From NCBI GenBank assembly GCA_003279855.1, contig QCGO01000004.1, forward strand, positions 1 to 64,000: a DNA stretch of 64,000 nucleotides. The letters are read 5' to 3'. The stretch comes from Prochlorococcus sp. AG-388-E21. Lineage in GTDB: Bacteria; Cyanobacteriota; Cyanobacteriia; PCC-6307; Cyanobiaceae. The notes under the pieces are model-generated. The model was not told where the DNA came from. It saw only the letters and a program-made list of their open reading frames with translations, and did no database searches. The position numbers and the translations under genes were made by a program. Positions within the stretch are counted from its first letter, which is position 1, and every line of letters starts with the position of its first letter. This document shows, piece by piece, positions 10,170 through 18,450 of the stretch.

Positions 10170-11675
10170 ATGTCAAAGACTGAAATTGTTGTTGTTGGTG
10201 CTGGTATAGCAGGGCTAACTTCTGCAGCAATTTTATCAAAACTAGGGCTTTCAGTCACTTTGATTGAGTCGCATACCCAATCGGGAGGTTGTGCAGGAAC
10301 CTTTAAAAGAAAAAGATATATCTTTGATGTTGGAGCAACTCAAGTCGCCGGTTTGGAAGAAGGGGGAATACACTCTAAGATTTTTAAATTTTTAGATATT
10401 CCTCTTCCTGAAGCATCCATCTTAAATCCAGCTTGCATTGTTGATTTAAAAGATGGCAGCAAGCCAATACCTATTTGGTATGACAAAAATGAATGGATTA
10501 AGGAGAGGGAGATTCAGTTTCCAGGTAGTCGTCAATTTTGGCAAATATCTAATTTAATTCATCAGAGTAATTGGACTTTTGCTAATAATAACCCTGTATT
10601 ACCAGTCAAGAATTTTTGGGATTTTTCGCAACTTCTTAAAGCATTAGTTCCAACGAATTTAGTTACAGGAATATTGATTAAATCTACTATCTTTGATCTT
10701 TTACGTTTTTGTGGATTATCTAATGATGAAAGATTAATTAAGTTTCTTAATTTGCAATTAAAGCTTTATTCACAAGAAGATGTTTATAACACTGCAGCTC
10801 TATATGGTTCTACAGTGTTGCAAATGTGTCAAAAACCACATGGTTTATGGCATTTAAAAAAATCAATGCAGGCTTTAAGTGATGCTTTAGAAGATTCATT
10901 AAAAAAAAAGGGAGTTAATATTGTTTTCGGGCAAAAAGTAAATTCCATTAATTTTGATGATGTAAAAAAGAGTTGGAAAGTTTGTGCAAAATCTAAGCTA
11001 GATAAGATGGTTTACTTCGCCGATGATGTAATTTTTACACCCCCTCCACAATCTCTCTTGAAATATCTAGAAGTTCCTCTAGATAATAATAAAAATTATA
11101 AAAAAAGAATACAAAGTCTTCCTGATCCAAGCGGTGCGTTGGTCTTTTATTCAGCTTTAAAAAAAGAACATATTAAAGCAATCTCTTCCAATCATTATCA
11201 GTTTGTTTCAAATGAATTGGGTTCACTTTTTGTATCCATAAGTGAGGAGGGAGATGGAAGAGCTCCAAAAGGGGAGATTACCTTGATAGCGAGTATTTTT
11301 ACAAAAACTAACGACTGGTTTAGTTTAGGTAAACATGACTATATAAAGAAAAAAAAGGAGTATTTACAAAAAATATCAATGGTACTTGAAAACCAATTTG
11401 ATATTGCTTCTGAAAATTGGCTTCATAAGGAATTGGCTACCCCATTAGGATTTGAAAAGTGGACTAATAGGCCAAATGGGATAGTAGGTGGTCTAGGTCA
11501 AAATCCTGATATTTTTGGATTATTTGGGTTATCAAGTAGAACTCCTTTTAAAGGTTTATGGTTATGTGGCGATTCTATTTATCCAGGAGAAGGGACAGCG
11601 GGTGTTAGTCAGTCAGCAGTAATGGTTTCAAGGCAACTTTTAGCTTCTAAAGGAATTAATGATTTTTATTTATAA
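10170..11675 (+). CDS. crtD: CrtI/CrtD-type carotenoid desaturase/isomerase (probable C-3',4' desaturase)
   Basis: N-terminal FAD motif VVVGAGIAGLTSAAILSKLGLSVTLIES; C-terminal GLWLCGDSIYPGEGTAGVSQSAVMV. Confidence 0.7.
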   Translation: MSKTEIVVVGAGIAGLTSAAILSKLGLSVTLIESHTQSGGCAGTFKRKRYIFDVGATQVAGLEEGGIHSKIFKFLDIPLPEASILNPACIVDLKDGSKPIPIWYDKNEWIKEREIQFPGSRQFWQISNLIHQSNWTFANNNPVLPVKNFWDFSQLLKALVPTNLVTGILIKSTIFDLLRFCGLSNDERLIKFLNLQLKLYSQEDVYNTAALYGSTVLQMCQKPHGLWHLKKSMQALSDALEDSLKKKGVNIVFGQKVNSINFDDVKKSWKVCAKSKLDKMVYFADDVIFTPPPQSLLKYLEVPLDNNKNYKKRIQSLPDPSGALVFYSALKKEHIKAISSNHYQFVSNELGSLFVSISEEGDGRAPKGEITLIASIFTKTNDWFSLGKHDYIKKKKEYLQKISMVLENQFDIASENWLHKELATPLGFEKWTNRPNGIVGGLGQNPDIFGLFGLSSRTPFKGLWLCGDSIYPGEGTAGVSQSAVMVSRQLLASKGINDFYL

Positions 11676-11681
11676 GATTTT

Positions 11682-12521
11682 TTAATTTGTAAAATTTGAT
11701 CTTATTTCTATCGATTCTGTAAGTTTTTCAGATAACAATTCCCACTTATTGTTTTTGATAAGAGATTCGATTTCATTAATATTTTTTTTAAATTCTTTAA
11801 TTGCTTTTAAGATATTTGTCTGATTATTTATAGCCAAATCCAAACCTAAATTCGGATTTCCACCTCCCACTCTTGTTGTATCCGCATATCCTGTAGCGGC
11901 AAGTCTTTGAGTTAGAGCCAATAGCGATTCATTTCTCTCTGCATTGGCAGTTTTTATTAATGAAGAAGCAACAAATATCGGCAAATGAGATATTAAAGAA
12001 ACTGCTTCATCATGTTCTTTTGGTGATGCTTTATAAATCTCACATTGCATAGAAGTTATTAATTTACTTAGCGTTTTTAATGAATGTGAATTGGTTGTCG
12101 AAGTAGGAGTGATAATCCATTTTGTATTTTCTAATAAACTTTCGAAACCTGATTCAACTCCTTTTTCTTCTGTACCTGCCATAGGATGAGAACCAATAAA
12201 TAATGGATGTATTTTTCCCCATGTGTTAATTATTGGTTCTTTTATAGAACCGACATCTGTTACTATCGCATTTTTTGGAATCGCATTTATTAGATCGTTA
12301 GAGGGATGGATTAGATCTTTAATCGGTAGTGCCAATATAATTAGAGAACATTCTTTTAGGATGCCTAAATCGCAGCTAATAACGTTTGCAAGATTTCTCT
12401 CTATTGCCTTTTTTTTATTAAGGTTATTGTTCGTTACTCCATAAATCGTGTGTTTTAATCTTTGGAGTTTTAATCCTATCGAACCACCAATAAGTCCTAG
12501 ACCTACAATTCCAATATTCAT
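11682..12521 (-). CDS. tyrA: Prephenate/arogenate dehydrogenase
   Basis: MNIGIVGLGLIGGSIGLKLQ; TDVGSIKEPI; GSHPMAGTEEKGVESG; SHLPIFVASSL. Confidence 0.93.
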   Translation of the reverse strand: MNIGIVGLGLIGGSIGLKLQRLKHTIYGVTNNNLNKKKAIERNLANVISCDLGILKECSLIILALPIKDLIHPSNDLINAIPKNAIVTDVGSIKEPIINTWGKIHPLFIGSHPMAGTEEKGVESGFESLLENTKWIITPTSTTNSHSLKTLSKLITSMQCEIYKASPKEHDEAVSLISHLPIFVASSLIKTANAERNESLLALTQRLAATGYADTTRVGGGNPNLGLDLAINNQTNILKAIKEFKKNINEIESLIKNNKWELLSEKLTESIEIRSNFTN

Positions 12522-12615
12522 TGATTTATTTAGTTTGAGGCTTCTTTATATTGATACCAATTTTTTATATATTAAGATCATGTTTTTTTCAATTTGATAC
12601 TACTAGAATTATATA

Positions 12616-14064
12616 ATGCTTGAAATTTTAAGTCATCAGTACTTAAAAAGATTTATTAGATCCAATGAGATAGATTGGGATCATATTTATTCTTTTGGGA
12701 GAATAATTTCAAAGTGTCTTCAAACAAATGAAACTTATCTGATTAACTCAGAAATTTTTTCTACTAATATTTGGCTGCCTGCTCTGTTGATTTCTATATT
12801 TTTATTCGAAGAAAATTCGACTTTTGTTTTATCTCAAGACAAAATAGAATTTTTAAAAAAAAATTACTTAGGAGAATTAAAAAGTCTTGGGTTAGATTTT
12901 ATTTTAGAAAAAGATCAAATAATTTTTTCAAATCATCGAGTTTGTTTTATCTCTCTGGAAAAACTGCTAGGTGATGTAAATATTTTTCATGCTAGAAATC
13001 ATCGCATTATTTTTTCTGGGATTGAAAATATAAAAGAAGATTTAAAAAGCTATTTTAGAATTTCATTTTTGAAAAAAAATTGGTTTCATAAATTTGAACA
13101 ATCATCATCTAAAAGTCAAAAGATAATTAGTACGTACAACCTACTTAAAAAGAAGTTTTTCTTGAGAAAAGGTTTAGATAGTAGGAGTATTTTTTTAGAT
13201 AAAGAAGAAATAAATTTTCTTTCTAATTTCTTTTTTGAAAACTCTTCATATTCTGAAGAATTTTTGAGGGTAAGTAATGCTCTTTCTGCAGGTTGGGCGT
13301 GCTGGGTAACTCTAGATGATATAAATTTTGAGTGGAATTTTTATTTAGAACCTATAGATGAACTATCACAGATAAAACATTTACTAATTAATAATAAATT
13401 TGTTTTTTTGTCCGCATTAAGAGAAGATAATTTTTTTCAAAAGTATCTCAAAAAAGAAAGTTTAAACATTGACTTGGTAATGAACTTTAGGAGTAATTTT
13501 ATTGAAAATAAAATCTTAGTATACGTTCCGCCTAGACAAATGCTTCCAAATAATCCAATGTTTATAAAAAATATTTTAGATAAGTCTAAAAAATTAATAA
13601 TTTTCTCAAAAGGTGTGACTTTATTTTTATCTGATGATGTTGATTTGAAGCTTAAATTTGCTACAGAATTAGCCTCTATCTATGGAAAGCGAGTTTTGCT
13701 AGAGAATATTCCATTGTTTAATAATGAAATTCTATGTGCTAGCTATTCCTGGTGGATCAATAATTCTTATTGTATAAAAAGTCCAGAACAAATAATTATT
13801 CCATTACTGCCAATCCCAAGCATTGAAGAGCCTATCAATGCATTGACTGTTTCTCATAACAGAAATCTTTCTAAAGATTGGTTCAGAGAATTTTTACTTC
13901 CTGAGGCAATACAAAAATTAGAAAGATCTATTTCACCGCTAAGAAAAAACGCTGGTAAATTAATAATTCTTGATGGAAGAGCACATAAAAGAAAATGGGG
14001 TAGATTACTTTTAAAAAGTATTCAACCTTCAAAACAAATAAATTATATGCTTCCTTACGATTAG
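12616..14064 (+). CDS. Degenerate DinG/Rad3-like helicase C2 family protein lacking Walker A
   Basis: C-terminal block PLLPIPSIEEPINALTVSHNRNLSKDWFREFLLPEAIQKLERSISPLRKNAGKLIILDGRAHKRKWGRLLLKSI matches the DinG C-terminal pattern; no GxGKT/S anywhere. Confidence 0.6.
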   Translation: MLEILSHQYLKRFIRSNEIDWDHIYSFGRIISKCLQTNETYLINSEIFSTNIWLPALLISIFLFEENSTFVLSQDKIEFLKKNYLGELKSLGLDFILEKDQIIFSNHRVCFISLEKLLGDVNIFHARNHRIIFSGIENIKEDLKSYFRISFLKKNWFHKFEQSSSKSQKIISTYNLLKKKFFLRKGLDSRSIFLDKEEINFLSNFFFENSSYSEEFLRVSNALSAGWACWVTLDDINFEWNFYLEPIDELSQIKHLLINNKFVFLSALREDNFFQKYLKKESLNIDLVMNFRSNFIENKILVYVPPRQMLPNNPMFIKNILDKSKKLIIFSKGVTLFLSDDVDLKLKFATELASIYGKRVLLENIPLFNNEILCASYSWWINNSYCIKSPEQIIIPLLPIPSIEEPINALTVSHNRNLSKDWFREFLLPEAIQKLERSISPLRKNAGKLIILDGRAHKRKWGRLLLKSIQPSKQINYMLPYD

Positions 14065-14091
14065 GTTATTATTTAGGAAATATCTATAAAT

Positions 14092-14337
14092 ATGGGAGAA
14101 GCAAAAAGGAGAAAATCATTAGGTCTTCCTCCTAAACAAAAAAATACTAAATCTAAATCAGACGAATCACCTAGAATATTTGATTGGTTGCCTCTTACTA
14201 TTAATCAGAGAGACAGATTAATGCAATTAAGTATAAAAGCTAGTTGGTATGGAATTGGAGGTTTAGTTATCTTGTGGGTAATTGTTAGATTTATTGGACC
14301 AGCTGCAGGTTGGTGGACTCCAGCTGATTCATTATGA
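14092..14337 (+). CDS. DUF2839-type cyanobacterial small membrane protein
   Basis: MGEAKRRKSLGLPPK N-terminus and one C-terminal TM helix, typical of DUF2839. Confidence 0.75.
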   Translation: MGEAKRRKSLGLPPKQKNTKSKSDESPRIFDWLPLTINQRDRLMQLSIKASWYGIGGLVILWVIVRFIGPAAGWWTPADSL

Positions 14338-14419
14338 AGCTGAGAATTTTTTGTTTATAAACATAAAAAGCCTGTTGCAGTAATCGTTTATGAAGTAAAT
14401 TACTTATTAATTATTAGGT

Positions 14420-14469
14420 GTGCCTTACCAGTATGCCTTACCAATTTGCCTCTCCAACCTGCCTTACCA
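14420..14469 (+). repeat. Imperfect tandem copies of TGCCTTACCA
   Basis: tgccttaccagta / tgccttaccaat / ttgcctctccaacc / tgccttaccaag at 14421, 14434, 14446 (imperfect) and 14460. Confidence 0.7.
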
Positions 14470-14484
14470 AGTTATTATTTTGAA

Positions 14485-14637
14485 ATGAAAAAATGTGATG
14501 TCTGCAATAAGTCAGGTAAAGTCCATTACAGGTGTAAATCTATTAACTATAAAACTTGGATATTTTCTTGCAAAGAGTGCTGGGATATTATTTCTAAGCA
14601 AGAGAAATACTGTTATGGCGGAACAAGAAAATCTTAA
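14485..14637 (+). CDS. Small four-Cys (CxxC...CxxC) hypothetical protein, possible zinc ribbon
   Basis: MKKCDVCNKSGKVHYRCKSINYKTWIFSCKECWDIISKQEKYCYGGTRKS; paired CxxC motifs. Confidence 0.55.
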   Translation: MKKCDVCNKSGKVHYRCKSINYKTWIFSCKECWDIISKQEKYCYGGTRKS

Positions 14638-14823
14638 AATGTATATCAACAGATCGAGAAATATAAAAATTATCTGAATCCTATAGATTTACCTTTCCTT
14701 TGCAGCTTGTTCAAAGAGAAAAAGCTAGAGAATGCCTCACAATCACATTACTTAAAATGATTGTTAAAGAAGCTATTAAGAGCCATAGCTTGGCAAAGCA
14801 TACATAATCGTATTTTTAATAGT

Positions 14824-15006
14824 TCAGCCTATCCAGGGCTTATTGAGAAGGGATTTGTACCAATTGAAAGTCATTTCTTGACCTCCTTTCATGCATCCTC
14901 CTGATGGATAGCTGATAACCTTTTTTGATATAGCTCCAATTCCAATAGCTAATACTCCAATACCTAATATTGCTTTAGATCTATTACTTGCAAGAAGAGA
15001 TTTCAT
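14824..15006 (-). CDS. Small hypothetical membrane-anchored protein
   Basis: 60 aa with one hydrophobic helix (AILGIGVLAIGIGAI); no recognised family. Confidence 0.4.
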   Translation of the reverse strand: MKSLLASNRSKAILGIGVLAIGIGAISKKVISYPSGGCMKGGQEMTFNWYKSLLNKPWIG

Positions 15007-15236
15007 TAGAGGTTTGTATTTATTTTTATATTAGAAGCGTTGTCTTTTGTTCTGTGGATTTCAAGTCAGCTAACTACTCTATGAGAGATTTCGAGGGGTG
15101 GTATGGGGTTAATCGTCCTTACCTATACGTATATATGACCCCTCACAAATTTCTGCCAAAAGTTTAGAGCTGATTAATTTAATAGATAGGGGTTGGATGC
15201 GGGCTTCTATAGCTGGACTGCAGATCCCTTACAAAT

Positions 15237-15464
15237 TTATTTACCCTTAAGACATTTAAAACTCATTCCTCTTATAAAGCCATCACCTTTAGTACGAAAA
15301 TATTCACCTTGTTCTCTGCATTGGTCCATACTTTCAACTTCAATTTTTTCTAATTCAGCAGTATAGCCATTCCAGCTCCAACCAAGAATCAACCAATAAC
15401 TTTCAGCATTAACAGAAGTAGTTAGAGCGAGAGCATCTAGTATTGGGAGTAGGAAACTTTTCAT
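15237..15464 (-). CDS. Small secreted two-Cys protein, paralogue A
   Basis: Signal peptide MKSFLLPILDALALTTSVNA|ESYWLIL..., two Cys, terminal FKCLKGK. Confidence 0.6.
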   Translation of the reverse strand: MKSFLLPILDALALTTSVNAESYWLILGWSWNGYTAELEKIEVESMDQCREQGEYFRTKGDGFIRGMSFKCLKGK

Positions 15465-15512
15465 TAATATCAGACGGGTTTTTAATACTAGAAAATCAAA
15501 AATATTTTACCT

Positions 15513-15806
15513 TTATTTGACCTCTATACATTGAAAATCTCTTAATCCTTTTTCAAATGGTGAAGGGGTTGAAACCCACTTTCTTCCTTCTTCAATACAT
15601 CCCTTCATTATTTTCATGGGGATTGTAGCCATAGCAGAACCATCAGCACTATACTTTTTCCCTCCTCCAAAACCCGTTTCTCTTCCTTCTGTTCCATGAA
15701 GGATGACTAGCCAAGCTTCATTTGCGAAGGTTGGTATTGGTAAAGATATTCCAAAAGCGATGAAAGTAATAAAAAGTTTCTTAATAATTTGAATATTATC
15801 TTTCAT
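15513..15806 (-). CDS. Small secreted two-Cys protein, paralogue B
   Basis: MKDNIQIIKKLFITFIAFGISLPIPTFA|NEAWLVIL...GCIEEGRKW...FQCIEVK; start moved to 15806 because the DNA upstream of that ATG matches the DNA upstream of the cupin gene. Confidence 0.6.
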   Translation of the reverse strand: MKDNIQIIKKLFITFIAFGISLPIPTFANEAWLVILHGTEGRETGFGGGKKYSADGSAMATIPMKIMKGCIEEGRKWVSTPSPFEKGLRDFQCIEVK

Positions 15807-15866
15807 AAAAGAGGAGCTAATTGGCATTTATTGTAGCTCAACTGTAAATATAAAAGTATTGAAATT

Positions 15867-16295
15867 TTACTTATTAATAGTTGTAGGAAGTCCGACAGCA
15901 GATGCCGCAACTACATAAAGTACTGCTGGTTCATTTCCTATATTTTCAACAAAATGTTCATCACCATTATTACTCTCTATTAATGATTGCTTTGATGAAA
16001 AGTAATTAATAACATCCCCTCTCGTATGCTTCAATTCTCCCTGAGCAAGATAAACAACCATTGGTGCTGGGTGTGTGTGAATTGGAGTCTTTCCACCAAC
16101 AGGGATAACTACCTTGAAAAATCTAAGCTCAGCTTGCTTCCACCTAGGATAAGAAATCTTTTTCCCTCCTAAACCTTTAGTACTTTGAATAAGAGGTATT
16201 ACTTCAATCTTTTCTTGAGCCTTAGTAATTTCCAAAGGTAGAAGAACTGATGAAATTGTTATTGCGGAGATTAAAAGATTTCTAAATTTTTGCAT
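15867..16295 (-). CDS. Secreted cupin-domain protein
   Basis: Signal-like N-terminus; VIPVGGKTPIHTHPAPMVVYLAQGELKHTRGD...NGDEHFVENIGNEPAVLYVV. Confidence 0.75.
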   Translation of the reverse strand: MQKFRNLLISAITISSVLLPLEITKAQEKIEVIPLIQSTKGLGGKKISYPRWKQAELRFFKVVIPVGGKTPIHTHPAPMVVYLAQGELKHTRGDVINYFSSKQSLIESNNGDEHFVENIGNEPAVLYVVAASAVGLPTTINK

Positions 16296-16376
16296 AAAAA
16301 AGGAAGTTAATTGCCCTTTATTTTAGATCGACTGTCAATAAATATCTTTTAGCGGTTCAAGTAGTAAGCGTTTCAT

Positions 16377-16625
16377 TTATTTACCCTTAATGCACTCATA
16401 TGCAACTAATCCAGACCAAAAGACCTCGCCATTTAATTTTTTATTTGTAAGTATTTTTTCTCCTGCATCTTTACATTCTTTCAAAGAATTAGTAGGAACT
16501 TGCCAACTCGTTGTAGCTGGCTTCACCCTGGCAAATCTTGCTCCAACAATTAACCACCAAGTTTCAGCATTAACAGCAGTAGGTAAAGCAAGGACTGCTA
16601 GTAGTGGAAGTAATAAACGTTTCAT
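16377..16625 (-). CDS. Small secreted two-Cys protein, paralogue C
   Basis: MKRLLLPLLAVLALPTAVNA|ETWWLIVG...LKECKDAGEKI...YECIKGK. Confidence 0.65.
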   Translation of the reverse strand: MKRLLLPLLAVLALPTAVNAETWWLIVGARFARVKPATTSWQVPTNSLKECKDAGEKILTNKKLNGEVFWSGLVAYECIKGK

Positions 16626-16944
16626 TAATTTCCCCTTTTAAATAAATTTTGTATGACATAAATATTTTCTGCCTTTGGATATTTCTGCTGAAATACCTTT
16701 ATTGCATGATTAGGAGAAATTGCGAAAAGATTAGTTTTGATTCTGTATTCATCTATCAAACCTGAAATTAGATAACTTTTCACAGAAGATTAATGAACTA
16801 GCTTTTAAATATTTTAGAATAGCTGTCAATTAAAAGATTCTTTACTTTAAATTAATTTTAAAATTTCAAGACCATTAAGAAAAATTAAATATAATTTGCA
16901 AGTGATTGTGAATTGAGCTTACTTAAGAGTCCGACTTTTTATAA

Positions 16945-17847
16945 ATGGACCAGAAGAACAATCTCGAAAAAGATGAAGATAAAACAGTTGAGTTCCAAAG
17001 TTTAAAAGATCTACTTCACAGAAACTTTACTGAAATTAAGAATATTTCATTAGGTAATGCTTCCGCTGGTATACCTACTTCTTTCTATGATTTTGATGCG
17101 ATGACTCAAGGGTTAAGAAGGGGAGATTTAATTGCTTTTGCAGGACGCCCATCTATGGGTAAAACCTCATTGGCTTTGCAGTTTGCTAGAAATGTTGCAG
17201 GTCAAAATCTTCCAGTATGTTTCTTCGGTTTCGATTTGAATAAAGAAGAATTGGCATACAGGATATTAGGAATGGAGGTTGGTATTGAAATTGGTCGAAT
17301 AAGAACCGGAAGATTTACTTCTGAGGAGTGGCAACTAGTTTATGAAAAGAATACAAAACTTGAATCTCTTCCAATATTTATAGAAGATAAAAAAGCTATC
17401 TCAATTGATGAAATAAAAAATAGATGTAGAGATATATCGATGAAAAATAATGAGACAAGTTTAGGGCTAATAGTAATTGATTCTTATCAATTGATGGAGT
17501 ATTCAAACGTGGATGATTATCAAGCCCAATTAGAGAGAAATACTAAAGAGCTTAAGAATCTTGCAAAAGAGCTAAATGTACCTGTTTTAATTACTGCACC
17601 AATATCTGGAAGAGTAGAAGAAAGAGAAAATTGCAGACCAATGTTATCTGATATCAGAGATTCTGATGTACTTGAAGATTATGGAGATATTATCGTAATG
17701 CTTTACAGAGATGAATATTATGATCCAGAAACAGAGGATAGGGGTATAGCAGAGTTAATAGTCACTACTCATAGAAATGGTCCGGTGGGAACTGTAAAAA
17801 TGTTATTTGAACCTCAATTTGGGAGGTATAGGAATTTAGCTGCATAA
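16945..17847 (+). CDS. Stand-alone DnaB-like helicase C-terminal (RecA-fold) domain protein
   Basis: PTSFYDFDAMTQGLRRGDLIAFAGRPSMGKTSLALQFARN; LIVIDSYQLM; no DnaB N-terminal domain (300 aa). Confidence 0.8.
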   Translation: MDQKNNLEKDEDKTVEFQSLKDLLHRNFTEIKNISLGNASAGIPTSFYDFDAMTQGLRRGDLIAFAGRPSMGKTSLALQFARNVAGQNLPVCFFGFDLNKEELAYRILGMEVGIEIGRIRTGRFTSEEWQLVYEKNTKLESLPIFIEDKKAISIDEIKNRCRDISMKNNETSLGLIVIDSYQLMEYSNVDDYQAQLERNTKELKNLAKELNVPVLITAPISGRVEERENCRPMLSDIRDSDVLEDYGDIIVMLYRDEYYDPETEDRGIAELIVTTHRNGPVGTVKMLFEPQFGRYRNLAA

Positions 17848-17913
17848 TAAAAAAACAGCCAACTATACTTATAAAGTTTTTAAATGAAGAGTTTTATCTT
17901 AATTAGTATTTAT

Positions 17914-18147
17914 TCAAAAAGGAAAAGGTGATTTAGCAATATTTTCAGTCATTAATCTTCTATTAATCCATTGGTGGTAACTCGTTTGACCATCTAGTGC
18001 TTGCCACAGTGCAGCTTCTTTTGGAGTTGTTGGATTGCCTAATAAGTCATAGTCGACTTGATGAACATCTCTAAGCATTTCTTTTTCTTTTGCTGGTATT
18101 TCAGCGATAGATTTGATGCCTTTATAGTTTGGATCGTTCTCATACAT
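17914..18147 (-). CDS. Hypothetical protein
   Basis: 77 aa ORF, MYENDPNYKGIKSIAEIPAKEKEMLRDVHQ...; no recognised domain. Confidence 0.5.
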   Translation of the reverse strand: MYENDPNYKGIKSIAEIPAKEKEMLRDVHQVDYDLLGNPTTPKEAALWQALDGQTSYHQWINRRLMTENIAKSPFPF

Positions 18148-18156
18148 TGCTGTTAC

Positions 18157-18365
18157 TTACTCAACCAAACTCAAACTTTTAAGTTCTACACCAAACGATC
18201 TCTGGATTTCAGCTTCCATTTTAGATTTGTTAATCCTTGCTTCTGCATGAGTATTACCAACTTTCTTATGAACTTCGTTTTTGCCTAATTTCTTTCTAAG
18301 AGATTTTGAACTGAAACACCTAAGTACCATCCTGATCTTCCAGCTCTTTGAAATACTCTTGACAT
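18157..18365 (-). pseudogene. Frameshifted N-terminal fragment resembling a phage-type tyrosine recombinase
   Basis: Minus strand ATG frame MSRVFQRAGRSGWYLGVSVQNLLERN* continues in the next frame as LRKKLGKNEVHKKVGNTHAEARINKSKMEAEIQRSFGVELKSLSLVE*; resembles the WYLxxxVPxxLxxxLGKxExxxxLGTxxxxEA N-terminus of phage-type integrases. Confidence 0.5.
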
Positions 18366-18450
18366 TAGTGCCTTACCAGTCTACATCTGGGAAGCCTTGA
18401 AATCATACGGTTATTGAGGTTAGCTTATCTAAAAGCTTTCCATTATGAAA

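Noticed and set aside
14420-14469. Possible CRISPR array
   Set aside because: Repeats are 10-12 nt with 1-4 nt gaps and no spacer-length intervals; no cas genes in the window.
16390-16641. 83-aa plus-strand ORF opposite paralogue C
   Set aside because: Fully antisense to the signal-peptide protein, which has clear paralogues; the antisense frame has none.
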